Assembly: GCF_030407435.1 (NCBI RefSeq)
Contig: NZ_JASDDK010000003.1
Coordinates: 310,001 to 374,000, forward strand
DNA: 64,000 nt
DNA from: Winogradskyella bathintestinalis
GTDB taxonomy: Bacteria > Bacteroidota > Bacteroidia > Flavobacteriales > Flavobacteriaceae
Direction of reading: 5' to 3'
In this document: positions 47,905 through 58,039 of the stretch, piece after piece
Layout of the letters: each line of letters opens with the position of its first letter
Numbering within the stretch: the stretch's first letter is position 1
Notes under the pieces: model-generated
What the model saw: only the letters and a program-made list of their open reading frames with translations
Database searches by the model: none
Told to the model about the DNA's origin: nothing
Translations under genes and position numbers: made by a program

Positions 47905-48536
47905 TACTCAAGGTTTTCAGAAAATTTTAATATTGTAATCTCTTCAATCGGGGTTCTGTTTTCGGTTTTAATAACGAGATAATATTTTTGGTTTTCAATG
48001 TCATCAATCGAAAATATATCATTAATATTATGGTTATCATTAAATGCCACATCGTCAAATGCTTTGGACATATCACCAGCTTTTATCCAACCTGTATCTC
48101 CACCTTTTTTAGATGTACGTCCGGATGAATAGTGTTTTGCCAAATCCTTAAATCTGTAGCCTTGATTGTATTGTGCTAATATGTTATTACGTTTTGTTTT
48201 CGCCACATCGTCAGAAGTCTTAGAAGCATCTATTACAATAATTTTAAACTTAATATAATCGACATCCGCTTTATCAATTACTTTGTAATACGTTTTCTTA
48301 AAATCTGATTTGATAATTTTTGTTCCACCTTTTGAGAGGTTAAATAAATCATCTGCTAATCTGGTTTTATGTTTTACTTTATTGAACGTTAATAATTTAC
48401 CATGCTTTGGTTTGTTTTCTTTTAAGAAGAGAGTAGCTTCATCGGGAGTAGAAATAGAATCTAATTGTTGTTCGAGAGCCATCTGGGAAAAACCGATGCA
48501 TGGGATAAAAAGTAGTAGCGTAAATAAATTTTTCAT
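47904..48536 (-). CDS. Secreted parvulin-type peptidyl-prolyl isomerase
   Basis: 210 residues. Signal peptide MKNLFTLLLFIPCIGFSQ. PpiC-type domain about 90-200: YIKFKIIVIDASKTSDD, FKDLAKHYSSGRTSKKGGDTGWI, AFDDVAFN. The usual catalytic His of the HILV motif is not obvious (KIIVI), so isomerase activity may be weak or absent. Periplasmic folding helper. Confidence 0.85.
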   Translation of the reverse strand: MKNLFTLLLFIPCIGFSQMALEQQLDSISTPDEATLFLKENKPKHGKLLTFNKVKHKTRLADDLFNLSKGGTKIIKSDFKKTYYKVIDKADVDYIKFKIIVIDASKTSDDVAKTKRNNILAQYNQGYRFKDLAKHYSSGRTSKKGGDTGWIKAGDMSKAFDDVAFNDNHNINDIFSIDDIENQKYYLVIKTENRTPIEEITILKFSENLE

Positions 48537-48768
48537 GTTGATTGTTTAATTTGGGGTTATCAACTACAAAACAACTAAATTTTAAGATATGATGGAAGTA
48601 GAGATAGAAACGATGTTAACAGATGTTTTAACAATTTGAAACAAGATGCACTCAGAGTAATTTTTTTTGAGTCAGTTAAGTAAAGGTTACAAAGAAATCA
48701 GCACAATTCATAGCTTCACTGGTTCGCGACTATGTTTGATCTTTTCATATCAATATTCAGTGCATTCA

Positions 48769-49791
48769 CTAAATTTTTAAACGTGCAGTAGCCATGACAT
48801 CAAAATTGGAGAAATCCTTTTCTAAGTACTTCAAATATCCAACAATGGCTATCATAGCAGCATTATCTGTGGTGTACTCAAACTTAGGGATATAGCTTAT
48901 CCAGCCATATTTTTGTTCCGCATCTTTTAAAGCTTTTCTAATTCCGGAATTGGCAGACACGCCTCCGCCAATTGCAATATGTTTAATTCCTGTTTGTTTT
49001 ACCGCTAATTTCAACTTCGCCATTAAAATACCAATTATAGTGTATTGGATAGAAGCGCAAATATCATTTAGGTTCTCATCTATAAAATTCGGATTCTTTT
49101 TTACTTCACGCTGTATAAAATAGAGAATGTTCGTTTTTAATCCCGAAAAACTAAAATTTAAACCATCTACTTTTGGTTTGGTGAACTGATAGGCTTTAGG
49201 ATTTCCAAGTTGAGCCCGTCTGTCTATTTCGGGGCCAGCAGGATAACCGAGCCCTAAAATTTTTCCACTTTTATCGTAAGCTTCACCAACAGCATCATCT
49301 ATAGTTTCGCCTAAAACATCCATCTCAAAGTAGTTTGTCACTTTTACGATCTGCGTATGTCCACCAGAAATAGTCATTGCCAAGAACGGAAAAGGAGGTT
49401 TATTGTGGTTTTCTTCGTCAATAAAATGAGCTAAAATATGCGCTTGCATGTGGTTGACGTCAATAAGCGGAATATCTAATCCGTAAGCTAGAGATTTTGC
49501 AAAGGAGGTGCCAACCAACAAAGATCCCATTAAGCCTGGACCTTTGGTAAAAGCTACAGCATTTAATTGCGCTTTAGTAATGCCAGCCTTTTCTATAGCT
49601 TGGTGTACTACCGGAACAATATTTTGTTGATGTGCGCGAGAGGCCAATTCTGGCACTACACCACCATATTCGGCATGTATTTTTTGGTCAGCGACAACAT
49701 TACTCAAAATACGATCGTTACAAAGTATCGAAGCACTAGTATCATCGCATGACGACTCAATGCCGAGGATGTAAATATTTTCTTTTTCCAT
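48769..49791 (-). CDS. tsaD: tRNA N6-threonylcarbamoyladenosine transferase
   Basis: 340 residues from the ATG at 49791. ILGIESSCDDTS at the N-terminus, metal-binding HMQAHILAH (HxxxH), GGHTQIV, and GGGVSANSGIRKAL with later TDNAAMIA. Transfers the threonylcarbamoyl group to A37 of ANN-decoding tRNAs with TsaB/TsaE. Normal length. A -7 box TACCTTTG lies upstream at 49874-49867. Confidence 0.97.
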   Translation of the reverse strand: MEKENIYILGIESSCDDTSASILCNDRILSNVVADQKIHAEYGGVVPELASRAHQQNIVPVVHQAIEKAGITKAQLNAVAFTKGPGLMGSLLVGTSFAKSLAYGLDIPLIDVNHMQAHILAHFIDEENHNKPPFPFLAMTISGGHTQIVKVTNYFEMDVLGETIDDAVGEAYDKSGKILGLGYPAGPEIDRRAQLGNPKAYQFTKPKVDGLNFSFSGLKTNILYFIQREVKKNPNFIDENLNDICASIQYTIIGILMAKLKLAVKQTGIKHIAIGGGVSANSGIRKALKDAEQKYGWISYIPKFEYTTDNAAMIAIVGYLKYLEKDFSNFDVMATARLKI

Positions 49792-49866
49792 AGTCGATAT
49801 TCGGTACAATAATTGTTAATTTTACCAGTTAAAGTCCAATGCTATAAAATATAACGTATTGTTATG

Positions 49867-49874
49867 CAAAGGTA
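49867..49874 (-). promoter_or_regulatory. Probable -7 box of tsaD
   Basis: TACCTTTG on the minus strand, an exact TAnnTTTG match 76 bp upstream of the tsaD ATG. No TTG was found at the expected -33 position. Confidence 0.45.
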
Positions 49875-50064
49875 GTAAAGATTTAATCTGAATTTGGTTA
49901 TAAATAAAAGGATATTTTTTTGTTTTTAACTAATTGATGACGATTTCAAAACTATTAAAAAGACTATTTTATTAAGCATATTTTAAATTAGTATTTAAAC
50001 TAAAAAACAGATAAATTCTATCAAACGGATACTCAAAATAATAGGAAAAATAATAGGAATTATC

Positions 50065-53000
50065 TTGCTCCTGTTTTTTATATTATTTCTAATTTTATCC
50101 ATACCTGCAGTACAAACTAAGTTGGGTAGATACGTCACAGAATCTGTTAACAACGATTTTAAAACCAATATTAATGTTGGTCGTGTAGGACTTCAACTTA
50201 ACGGTGATATAGAGTTGAAAGACATACTGATAAGAGATTACAAAAAAGATACGCTAATTAGTGTTGGTGAATTAAATAGTTCAATAATTAGTTTTCAAAA
50301 CCTTATTAATGGTAAGTTGAATTTTGGAGATATTGACCTTCAGAATGTCATTTTTAATTTAAAAACTTACAAAAACGAAACAGATACTAATTTAGATGTT
50401 TTTGTGGCTAAATTCGACAATGATAATCCGAGATTAGGGCCAAGTGAATTTCTGTTTTCGTCTAGTGATGTTTCTATAGAAGGTGGTATTTTTAGATTAA
50501 TAGACGAAAATTTAGAAGTTCCAAAAATCTTTGAGTTTTCAGAATTAAAAGCCAATACAACTAACTTTTTAATCAACGGGCCTGAAGTTAGTTGTCGTAT
50601 TAATAAATTAGGATTTAGAGATAGTAGAGGGATTGCCGTAAAGAATTTAATGGCAAATTTTGAATACACATTAGACCATATGAGTTTTGGTGATCTCAAT
50701 ATTACAACAGCACTATCAGAACTAAAAGGTGATTTAAGATTTAACTACAAACGTGAAGATCTTAAATATTTTAAAGACAAAGTAAATGTCGAGGCCAGTT
50801 TTAGAGATTCTGACATTTCATTAACAGAACTAAATGCTTTTTTTGATGAATTTGGCACTGATCAACACGCCGTTTTCAATGCAGATTTATCAGGAACTTT
50901 AAATAATCTTGAAGCCAAACGTGTTAACGCAAGTACCTCTAACAATACGAGAATAGTTGGAGATATTACTTTTAAAAATCTGTTTAGTAAAGAAGATGAC
51001 AGTTTTGCTTTACGCGGAAATTTTCAAACGTTAGCCTCAAATTACAATGATTTAATAGCGCTTTTACCGAGATTATTAGGAAACTCAGTGCCTAGTGTAA
51101 TTTCTAAGGTTGGTAATTTTAATATAAATGGAACCACTTTTATTACGGCAAAACGGGTAGAGGCCAATATAGAAATCGATACAGATTTGGGTTTTATAAA
51201 TTCCGATTTACAATTAACCAATATCGATAACATTGACAATGCAAATTATATCGGTAATGTTGTTTTAGATGAGTTTAATATCGGAGAATTGATTAATGAT
51301 CCGTTAGTTAAATCTACCTCACTAAATCTCGATTTAGATGGTAAGGGATTTACTATAGATAATCTAAAAACTAATGTTAAAGGTGAAGTTTTTGTGTTAG
51401 ATTATAACGGTTATACCTATAGAGATATAACGCTATCGGGCAATCTTGGAAATAAAATATTTAACGGAGTTGTAAAAGCGGAAGACCTTAATTTAAAACT
51501 CGATTTTAACGGTCTAGCGGATTTTTCTGAAGATCTCAAAAAGTTCGATTTTAAGGCCAATGTGGGTTATGCTAATTTGAGCGAATTGAATTTTGTAACA
51601 CGAGACAGTATTTCAGAATTTAGAGGTTTGGTTACCATGTCTGCAAAGGGGACATCCTTAGATAATGCAATAGGTGCAATTAATATAAAGAATACGACTT
51701 ACAAAAATCAAGATGAGATATATAATTTTCAAGATTTTGATATTATTTCTACCTTTAACGAGGATGAACGTACGATCTCTATAAATTCGCCAGATATCAT
51801 TCAAGGAAAAATTACTGGGCAATTTAAAATTAAAGATATTTTTGGCTTGGTGGAAAACTCGGTGGGAAGCATTTATACCAATTATATTCCTAATAAAGTC
51901 GATTCAGGTCAGTATATAGATTTTAGATTCAATATATATTCTAAAATTGCTACTGTATTTTACAAAGAGCTAACGTTAGGAAAGAACACGTTTATAGAAG
52001 GTAGAATAGAAACCGACGAAAAAGGATTTGAACTCACCTTCAATTCGCCTGAAATTAAATTCAAAGATTATTTTGCAAATAATATCAATCTCAGTATTGA
52101 TAATAGTAATCCTTTATTTAATACCTATGTAGAAATAGATAGTTTGAATGCTGGTATCTATAATGCTTCGCAATTTAGTCTTATCAATGTAACAAAACGC
52201 GATACATTATTGTTTAAGTCTGAATTTAAAGGAGGTAAAAATAATGCAGATACCTTTAACTTAAATCTGTTTTATACCATAGATGAAACTAATCAATCCA
52301 TTGTTGGTATTAAAAAATCGGATGTTAAATTTAAAAGTTATGAATGGCTTCTAAATGCTCAGAAGGATACTTTAAACAAAATTCGCTTCGATAGAAATTT
52401 TAACACCTTCGATATATTTCCTATTAAAATAACTCAAGGGGATGAAGAAATTTTGGTATCTGGTAAAGTAAAAGACTCTACCAATAAAAATTTTAATGTC
52501 GATTTTAAGGATGTGCAACTCGTTAAAATTACACCACGCATAGACAGTTTAGCATTAAAAGGTGTGGTAAACGGCAAATTAGATGTGGTGCAAAATAATG
52601 GAGTATATCTGCCAAAATCTAATGTAGAAATTAGCGGTTTGTTTGTTAATGACTACGATTTAGGAAATTTAAAAGCTAAGATTGAAGGCAACAATTCCAT
52701 CACTAATTATAATGTCGATGTAACTTTAATTAATGATAATCTAAAATCGTTGGATGCTAAGGGCATGATTGATGTTTCAAACAAAAATCCAACTATTGAT
52801 TTAGAAGTCGAATTCGAAGAGTTTCTATTAGATCCTTTAAATCCTTTGGGTGAAGGGGTGATAAGTAACATTAGAGGATTGGTTTCTGGTTATGCCAATG
52901 TTACCGGAAGTTTAAAAAAGCCAGCAATTTATGGAGAGTTATTATTGGATAGAGCAGGGCTGTCTATTCCTTATCTAAATGTTGATTATGGTTTCGATTT

Positions 53001-54477
53001 CGACTCTAAAGTATCGCTTAGAGGTCAACAATTTATTTTTAATAATGTGGCCATGACAGATTCTAAATATTTTTCAAAAGGTAGTTTAAACGGTTTTATT
53101 GCGCACGATAATTTTACGGATTGGAAATTAGGATTAAAATTAACGACCGATCGACTTTTAGTATTAAATACAGAAGAATCTGAAGACGAATTATATTATG
53201 GTACAGGATTTATATCGGGAAGAGCAGAAATAAAAGGACCAACCGACCAACTAGTGATTCAAGTTATAGATGGAAGGACCGAAGCCGGTACTGAGTTTTT
53301 TATTCCACTTAATGATTCTGAAAGTTTTGGGGATAACTCTTTTATTCATTTTTTAAGTCCAGCAGAAAAAGCAGCACGATTAAGAGGAGAAATATCACAA
53401 GTTATTGAAGTAAAAGGTTTAGAACTCGATTTCGATTTAAATGTCAACCAAAATGCACTTATAGAAATTGTAATAGATAAGGAGGCCGGTAGCACCATAA
53501 AAGGTAGAGGCGTAGGAGGTTTAAATTTTTTAATTAATACCAACGGCACGTTTAATATGTGGGGTGATTTTGTGGTATACGACGGTACCTATAATTTTAA
53601 GTATGGTGGTGTGGTAGAAAAGAAGTTTAAAGTAGAGCAGGGTGGAAGTATTGTTTGGGAAGGTGATCCTATGGATGCCGAATTGAATTTAAAGGCAATA
53701 TATGAAGCTAGTGCTAATCCTTCAGTTTTACTAGATAATCCTATTAATCAAAGTATTGATGTTGAAGTCGAAATTCATTTAACAGGAAAATTAGAGCAAC
53801 CAGATCCACAGTTCGATTTTAGATTTCCTAATGTAAGTTCTACCGTTAAATCTGAGCTAGATTATAGATTGTCTTCTAAAGATGAAAAAGATAATCAAGC
53901 ATTGATGTTTTTAGCGACAGGTGGGTTTTCTAGTAGTTTAGGCGGTGCCAATTTTACGGGGACGATTTCAGAAAGACTTACAGGCATTGTAAACAATTTA
54001 TTTGGGTCGAGTAATGGTAATTTAGATGTAGGTATTGATTTTGAATTAGGACAAGATACACCAGAATTGCAAACCAACAATAAGGTAGGTGTAACACTTC
54101 AAACTAAAATAAGCGATAAAATATTAGTTAATGGTAAGGTCGGTGTACCATTTGGCAGTGCTAGCCAAACCGTGATTAGTGGAGATGTGCAAATCGATTT
54201 GTTGCTAAATGAAGATGGTACTTTAAGAGCCAAAGTTTTTAATAGAGAAAACAGTATTCGAAATTTTGGGGAAGAAATCGGTTATACACAAGGGGCTGGT
54301 TTATCATACAATGTTGAATTTGATTCTTTTAAAGAATTAATTCAGATAATTTTTTCTGGTAAGAACCGAAAAGATAAAAAAACGGATAATTCTAAGAATC
54401 AAAAGAAAAATGATGACGAGAATTTAATGCCAGATTATATGACCATGAAGGAAAAAAAGTCGAAAACAAAGACTTAA
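50065..54477 (+). CDS. tamB: Translocation and assembly module protein TamB
   Basis: About 1470 residues. N-terminal membrane anchor (LLFFILFLILSIPAVQTKLG), a very long beta-taco/AsmA-like region of repeating short strands, and the C-terminal DUF490/TamB domain (GVGGLNFLINTNGTFNMWGDF, VYDGTYNF, LDYRLSS, LMFLATGGF). Spans the periplasm to move lipids or help insert outer-membrane proteins. The start is unclear: 50065 is TTG, and in-frame sequence KRILKIIGKIIGIILL, a typical basic-plus-hydrophobic TamB start, extends upstream to about 49999 with no ATG. Confidence 0.92.
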   Translation: MLLFFILFLILSIPAVQTKLGRYVTESVNNDFKTNINVGRVGLQLNGDIELKDILIRDYKKDTLISVGELNSSIISFQNLINGKLNFGDIDLQNVIFNLKTYKNETDTNLDVFVAKFDNDNPRLGPSEFLFSSSDVSIEGGIFRLIDENLEVPKIFEFSELKANTTNFLINGPEVSCRINKLGFRDSRGIAVKNLMANFEYTLDHMSFGDLNITTALSELKGDLRFNYKREDLKYFKDKVNVEASFRDSDISLTELNAFFDEFGTDQHAVFNADLSGTLNNLEAKRVNASTSNNTRIVGDITFKNLFSKEDDSFALRGNFQTLASNYNDLIALLPRLLGNSVPSVISKVGNFNINGTTFITAKRVEANIEIDTDLGFINSDLQLTNIDNIDNANYIGNVVLDEFNIGELINDPLVKSTSLNLDLDGKGFTIDNLKTNVKGEVFVLDYNGYTYRDITLSGNLGNKIFNGVVKAEDLNLKLDFNGLADFSEDLKKFDFKANVGYANLSELNFVTRDSISEFRGLVTMSAKGTSLDNAIGAINIKNTTYKNQDEIYNFQDFDIISTFNEDERTISINSPDIIQGKITGQFKIKDIFGLVENSVGSIYTNYIPNKVDSGQYIDFRFNIYSKIATVFYKELTLGKNTFIEGRIETDEKGFELTFNSPEIKFKDYFANNINLSIDNSNPLFNTYVEIDSLNAGIYNASQFSLINVTKRDTLLFKSEFKGGKNNADTFNLNLFYTIDETNQSIVGIKKSDVKFKSYEWLLNAQKDTLNKIRFDRNFNTFDIFPIKITQGDEEILVSGKVKDSTNKNFNVDFKDVQLVKITPRIDSLALKGVVNGKLDVVQNNGVYLPKSNVEISGLFVNDYDLGNLKAKIEGNNSITNYNVDVTLINDNLKSLDAKGMIDVSNKNPTIDLEVEFEEFLLDPLNPLGEGVISNIRGLVSGYANVTGSLKKPAIYGELLLDRAGLSIPYLNVDYGFDFDSKVSLRGQQFIFNNVAMTDSKYFSKGSLNGFIAHDNFTDWKLGLKLTTDRLLVLNTEESEDELYYGTGFISGRAEIKGPTDQLVIQVIDGRTEAGTEFFIPLNDSESFGDNSFIHFLSPAEKAARLRGEISQVIEVKGLELDFDLNVNQNALIEIVIDKEAGSTIKGRGVGGLNFLINTNGTFNMWGDFVVYDGTYNFKYGGVVEKKFKVEQGGSIVWEGDPMDAELNLKAIYEASANPSVLLDNPINQSIDVEVEIHLTGKLEQPDPQFDFRFPNVSSTVKSELDYRLSSKDEKDNQALMFLATGGFSSSLGGANFTGTISERLTGIVNNLFGSSNGNLDVGIDFELGQDTPELQTNNKVGVTLQTKISDKILVNGKVGVPFGSASQTVISGDVQIDLLLNEDGTLRAKVFNRENSIRNFGEEIGYTQGAGLSYNVEFDSFKELIQIIFSGKNRKDKKTDNSKNQKKNDDENLMPDYMTMKEKKSKTKT

Positions 54478-54612
54478 AACCCAAAAAACGTTAGGGTTAT
54501 TAAAATACTTATTAACGAAAACGTTTGAATTACCTCTACCTTATTTAATTTATGACAATAGTCACTTTTTTATATATATAGTTTATTAATTTTACTGTAA
54601 ATAAATTAAATA

Positions 54613-55599
54613 ATGCTACATACAATAAGAAAGATAGGTGTTTTAACTTCAGGAGGAGATGCGCCAGGTATGAATGCCGCAATTAGAGCTGTAGTAAGAA
54701 CATGTGCTTTTCACGATATAAAATGCTACGGTATTTATAGAGGTTATGAAGGGATGATAGAAGGCGATTTTATTGAAATGGATGCGCGAAGCGTAAAAAG
54801 TATAATCAATAAAGGAGGTACAATTTTAAAATCAGCACGCTCTAAGGAATTTCGAACTAAGGAAGGAAGAGCAAAAGCTTACGAGCAACTAACAAAAGCA
54901 GGTATTGATGCTTTTGTCGTAATTGGTGGCGACGGTAGTTTTACCGGTGCTATGGTTTTTAATCAAGAATTTAATTTCCCAGTTATGGGTATTCCTGGTA
55001 CTATTGACAATGATATTTACGGAACTTCACATACTTTAGGATACGATACAGCTTTGAATACCGTTGTAGATGCCATAGATAAAATTAGAGACACAGCTAG
55101 TTCACATAATAGATTGTTTTTTATAGAAGTTATGGGAAGAGATGTCGGCCATATTGCCCTAAACGTTGGTATAGCCGGTGGTGCAGAAGAAATTTTAATT
55201 CCTGAAGAAGACTTAGGTTTAGATAGACTCGTTGAATCTTTACGACGCAGTAAAAAATCTGGAAAAACTTCGAGTATAGTTGTCGTGGCTGAAGGTGATA
55301 AAATAGGAAAAAGTGTTTTTGAACTTAAAGATTATGTCGACCAGAATATGGAGGGTTACGACGTAAGAGTATCTGTACTTGGACATATGCAGCGTGGTGG
55401 ATCTCCATCATGTTTCGATAGAGTATTTGCAAGTAGAATGGGTGTGAAAGCCGTGGAGAATTTATTAATAGGAAAAAGTAACTATATGGTTGGTATGAAA
55501 AACGATGTTATTGAGTTAACACCGTTTGACCAAGCCGTAAAAGGAAAATCTAAAATAAATAAGGAGCTTTTAAGAGTTTCTGATATAATGTCAATATAA
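54613..55599 (+). CDS. pfkA: 6-phosphofructokinase
   Basis: 328 residues, bacterial ATP-dependent PfkA. GVLTSGGDAPGMNAAIR, VIGGDGSFTGA, catalytic GTIDNDIYGTSHTLGYDTA (Asp127-type), EVMGRDVGHIAL, LGHMQRGGSPSCFDR. Commits fructose-6-phosphate to glycolysis. Followed 32 bp later by gap. Confidence 0.97.
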   Translation: MLHTIRKIGVLTSGGDAPGMNAAIRAVVRTCAFHDIKCYGIYRGYEGMIEGDFIEMDARSVKSIINKGGTILKSARSKEFRTKEGRAKAYEQLTKAGIDAFVVIGGDGSFTGAMVFNQEFNFPVMGIPGTIDNDIYGTSHTLGYDTALNTVVDAIDKIRDTASSHNRLFFIEVMGRDVGHIALNVGIAGGAEEILIPEEDLGLDRLVESLRRSKKSGKTSSIVVVAEGDKIGKSVFELKDYVDQNMEGYDVRVSVLGHMQRGGSPSCFDRVFASRMGVKAVENLLIGKSNYMVGMKNDVIELTPFDQAVKGKSKINKELLRVSDIMSI

Positions 55600-55616
55600 A
55601 CACGAATAAAAATTAA

Positions 55617-56633
<1,017 letters not shown>

Positions 56634-56651
56634 TATCAATTATTAATTTAG

Positions 56652-56697
56652 AAAATTCCGTAGGATATTGAATTCTTATAAACTACGGAATTTTTTA
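56652..56697 (+). terminator. Terminator of the pfkA-gap operon
   Basis: AAATTCCGTAG / CTACGGAATTT stem (10-11 bp), long loop, T-tract at 56690-56696. Confidence 0.85.
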
Positions 56698-56741
56698 TTC
56701 CAATTATTATAACATATAATTGGCATTATATCTACAAAATC

Positions 56742-57605
56742 ATGATTTTAATTACAGATGGAGGATCTACAAAATGCGATTGGATTGCAATCGATAAAAA
56801 CGGTAAACAAGCTGTTGATAAAATAAGAACCAAAGGTTTAAATCCTGCTACAGTTGCAGAGAAAAAACTCAATAAAACTATTCGTAAGAGTAAAGAGCTA
56901 ATGGCAATCGCCGATGATGTAACGCACATTTACTTTTATGGAGCAGGTTGTGGAACAGAAAAACCAACACTGTTATTAAAGTCTATTTTAGAATCCTATT
57001 TTGTTAATGCAGTTGTTGAAGTGAGGGAAGATACCTATGCCGCAGTAAGAGCATGTATTGATACTAATGACGAAGCAGCTGTAGTTTGTATTTTAGGTAC
57101 AGGTTCTAATTGTAGCTATTTTGATGGTAAAGATTTGCACCAGCGCGTATCAAGCTTAGGATTTATTCTAATGGACGATGCCAGTGGAAATTATTTTGGT
57201 AAACAATTAATTAGAGATTACTATTTTAATAAAATGCCAGATACAATCAGCGTCGCTTTTGCACATAAGCATAATCTAGATGCAGATTTTATAAAATATA
57301 ATTTGTATAAGCAAACTAATCCTAGTGCGTATTTAGCCGATCATGCTGAATTTATGTTTATTAATAAAGATTCCGATTATATAAGTAATATCATCACAAA
57401 GGGAATTCGATTGTTTGCTGAAAATATGATTCTTCAATTTAAAGAAGAGTTGAAAGCTGGCGTTCCTGTTCATTTCGCAGGTTCCATTGCTTATTTTGGT
57501 CAAGCGGAAATAAAGCAGGTTGCAGAAGAATACGGTTTCAAAGTGGGTAATTTTGTAAGGCGGCCAATAGAGGGATTGGTGGATTATCATGTTAAGAATT
57601 TATAA
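56742..57605 (+). CDS. BadF/BcrD-type ATPase, N-acetylglucosamine kinase-like
   Basis: 287 residues of the ASKHA fold. Phosphate-1 loop ILITDGGSTKCDW, phosphate-2 VVCILGTGSNCSYFDG, connecting GFILMDDASGNYFGKQ, adenosine site FAGSIAYFGQ. Likely phosphorylates an amino sugar; the substrate is uncertain. Stands after the glycolytic operon with its own transcript. Confidence 0.87.
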   Translation: MILITDGGSTKCDWIAIDKNGKQAVDKIRTKGLNPATVAEKKLNKTIRKSKELMAIADDVTHIYFYGAGCGTEKPTLLLKSILESYFVNAVVEVREDTYAAVRACIDTNDEAAVVCILGTGSNCSYFDGKDLHQRVSSLGFILMDDASGNYFGKQLIRDYYFNKMPDTISVAFAHKHNLDADFIKYNLYKQTNPSAYLADHAEFMFINKDSDYISNIITKGIRLFAENMILQFKEELKAGVPVHFAGSIAYFGQAEIKQVAEEYGFKVGNFVRRPIEGLVDYHVKNL

Positions 57606-57666
57606 TAACAATTAATAGTTTAGCTAAAAAATGTTCATTTCCTGTTAATAAAACTCAGTTTACCTG

Positions 57667-57697
57667 TTGTAAAACTTATTAATTGGTTATATCTTTG
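57667..57697 (+). promoter_or_regulatory. Canonical Bacteroidota sigma-A promoter
   Basis: TTG (57667-57669), 20 bp, TATCTTTG (57690-57697), close to the TTG-N19-TAnnTTTG consensus. Transcription would start about 25 bp before the ATG at 57728. Confidence 0.7.
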
Positions 57698-57727
57698 TAC
57701 CAACAAAACGTAAACGAAACAACAATT

Positions 57728-57910
57728 ATGTTCGAATTTGATCAATATTTAGGATTTTTAGCATTTTTAACCATATTAACAATTGGATTTTGGTTAATGA
57801 TTTTCCTTTTAACCTTCGTTATTCCTTATTGGATTTTTGGTTCTTCAATTGAACGTTTTAAAGAAATTAAGGAAGAGAGAAAAGCTAAGCGAACAGCTGC
57901 AACGCACTAA
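57728..57910 (+). CDS. Small membrane protein of unknown function
   Basis: 60 residues from ATG 57728; a start 15 codons upstream would overlap the promoter. One long hydrophobic span or two short ones (LGFLAFLTILTIGFWLMIFLL...FVIPYWIF), then a basic cytoplasmic tail (EIKEERKAKRTAATH). I recognise no family. Own promoter and own terminator support a real, single-gene unit. Confidence 0.72.
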   Translation: MFEFDQYLGFLAFLTILTIGFWLMIFLLTFVIPYWIFGSSIERFKEIKEERKAKRTAATH

Positions 57911-57931
57911 AAATTTCAATATATAATATAC

Positions 57932-57962
57932 AAAGAGTTCCTTTCTAGGAACTCTTTTTTTT
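57932..57962 (+). terminator. Terminator of the small membrane protein gene
   Basis: AGAGTTCC/GGAACTCT perfect 8-bp stem, 6-nt loop, seven to eight T. Confidence 0.9.
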
Positions 57963-57965
57963 GAA

Positions 57966-57987
57966 AAATACCCAATATTGGGTATTT
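57966..57987. promoter_or_regulatory. 22-bp perfect palindrome, possible operator
   Basis: AATACCCAATATTGGGTATT (57967-57986), extended by one pair on each side, 53 bp upstream of the T9SS protein gene. No T-tract. Its symmetry and place suggest a repressor or activator site for that gene. Confidence 0.4.
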
Positions 57988-58039
57988 CAAGGTTTTAGTT
58001 TGTAAAGTATTTTTCGGCATATTTAAAAAATAAAATATT

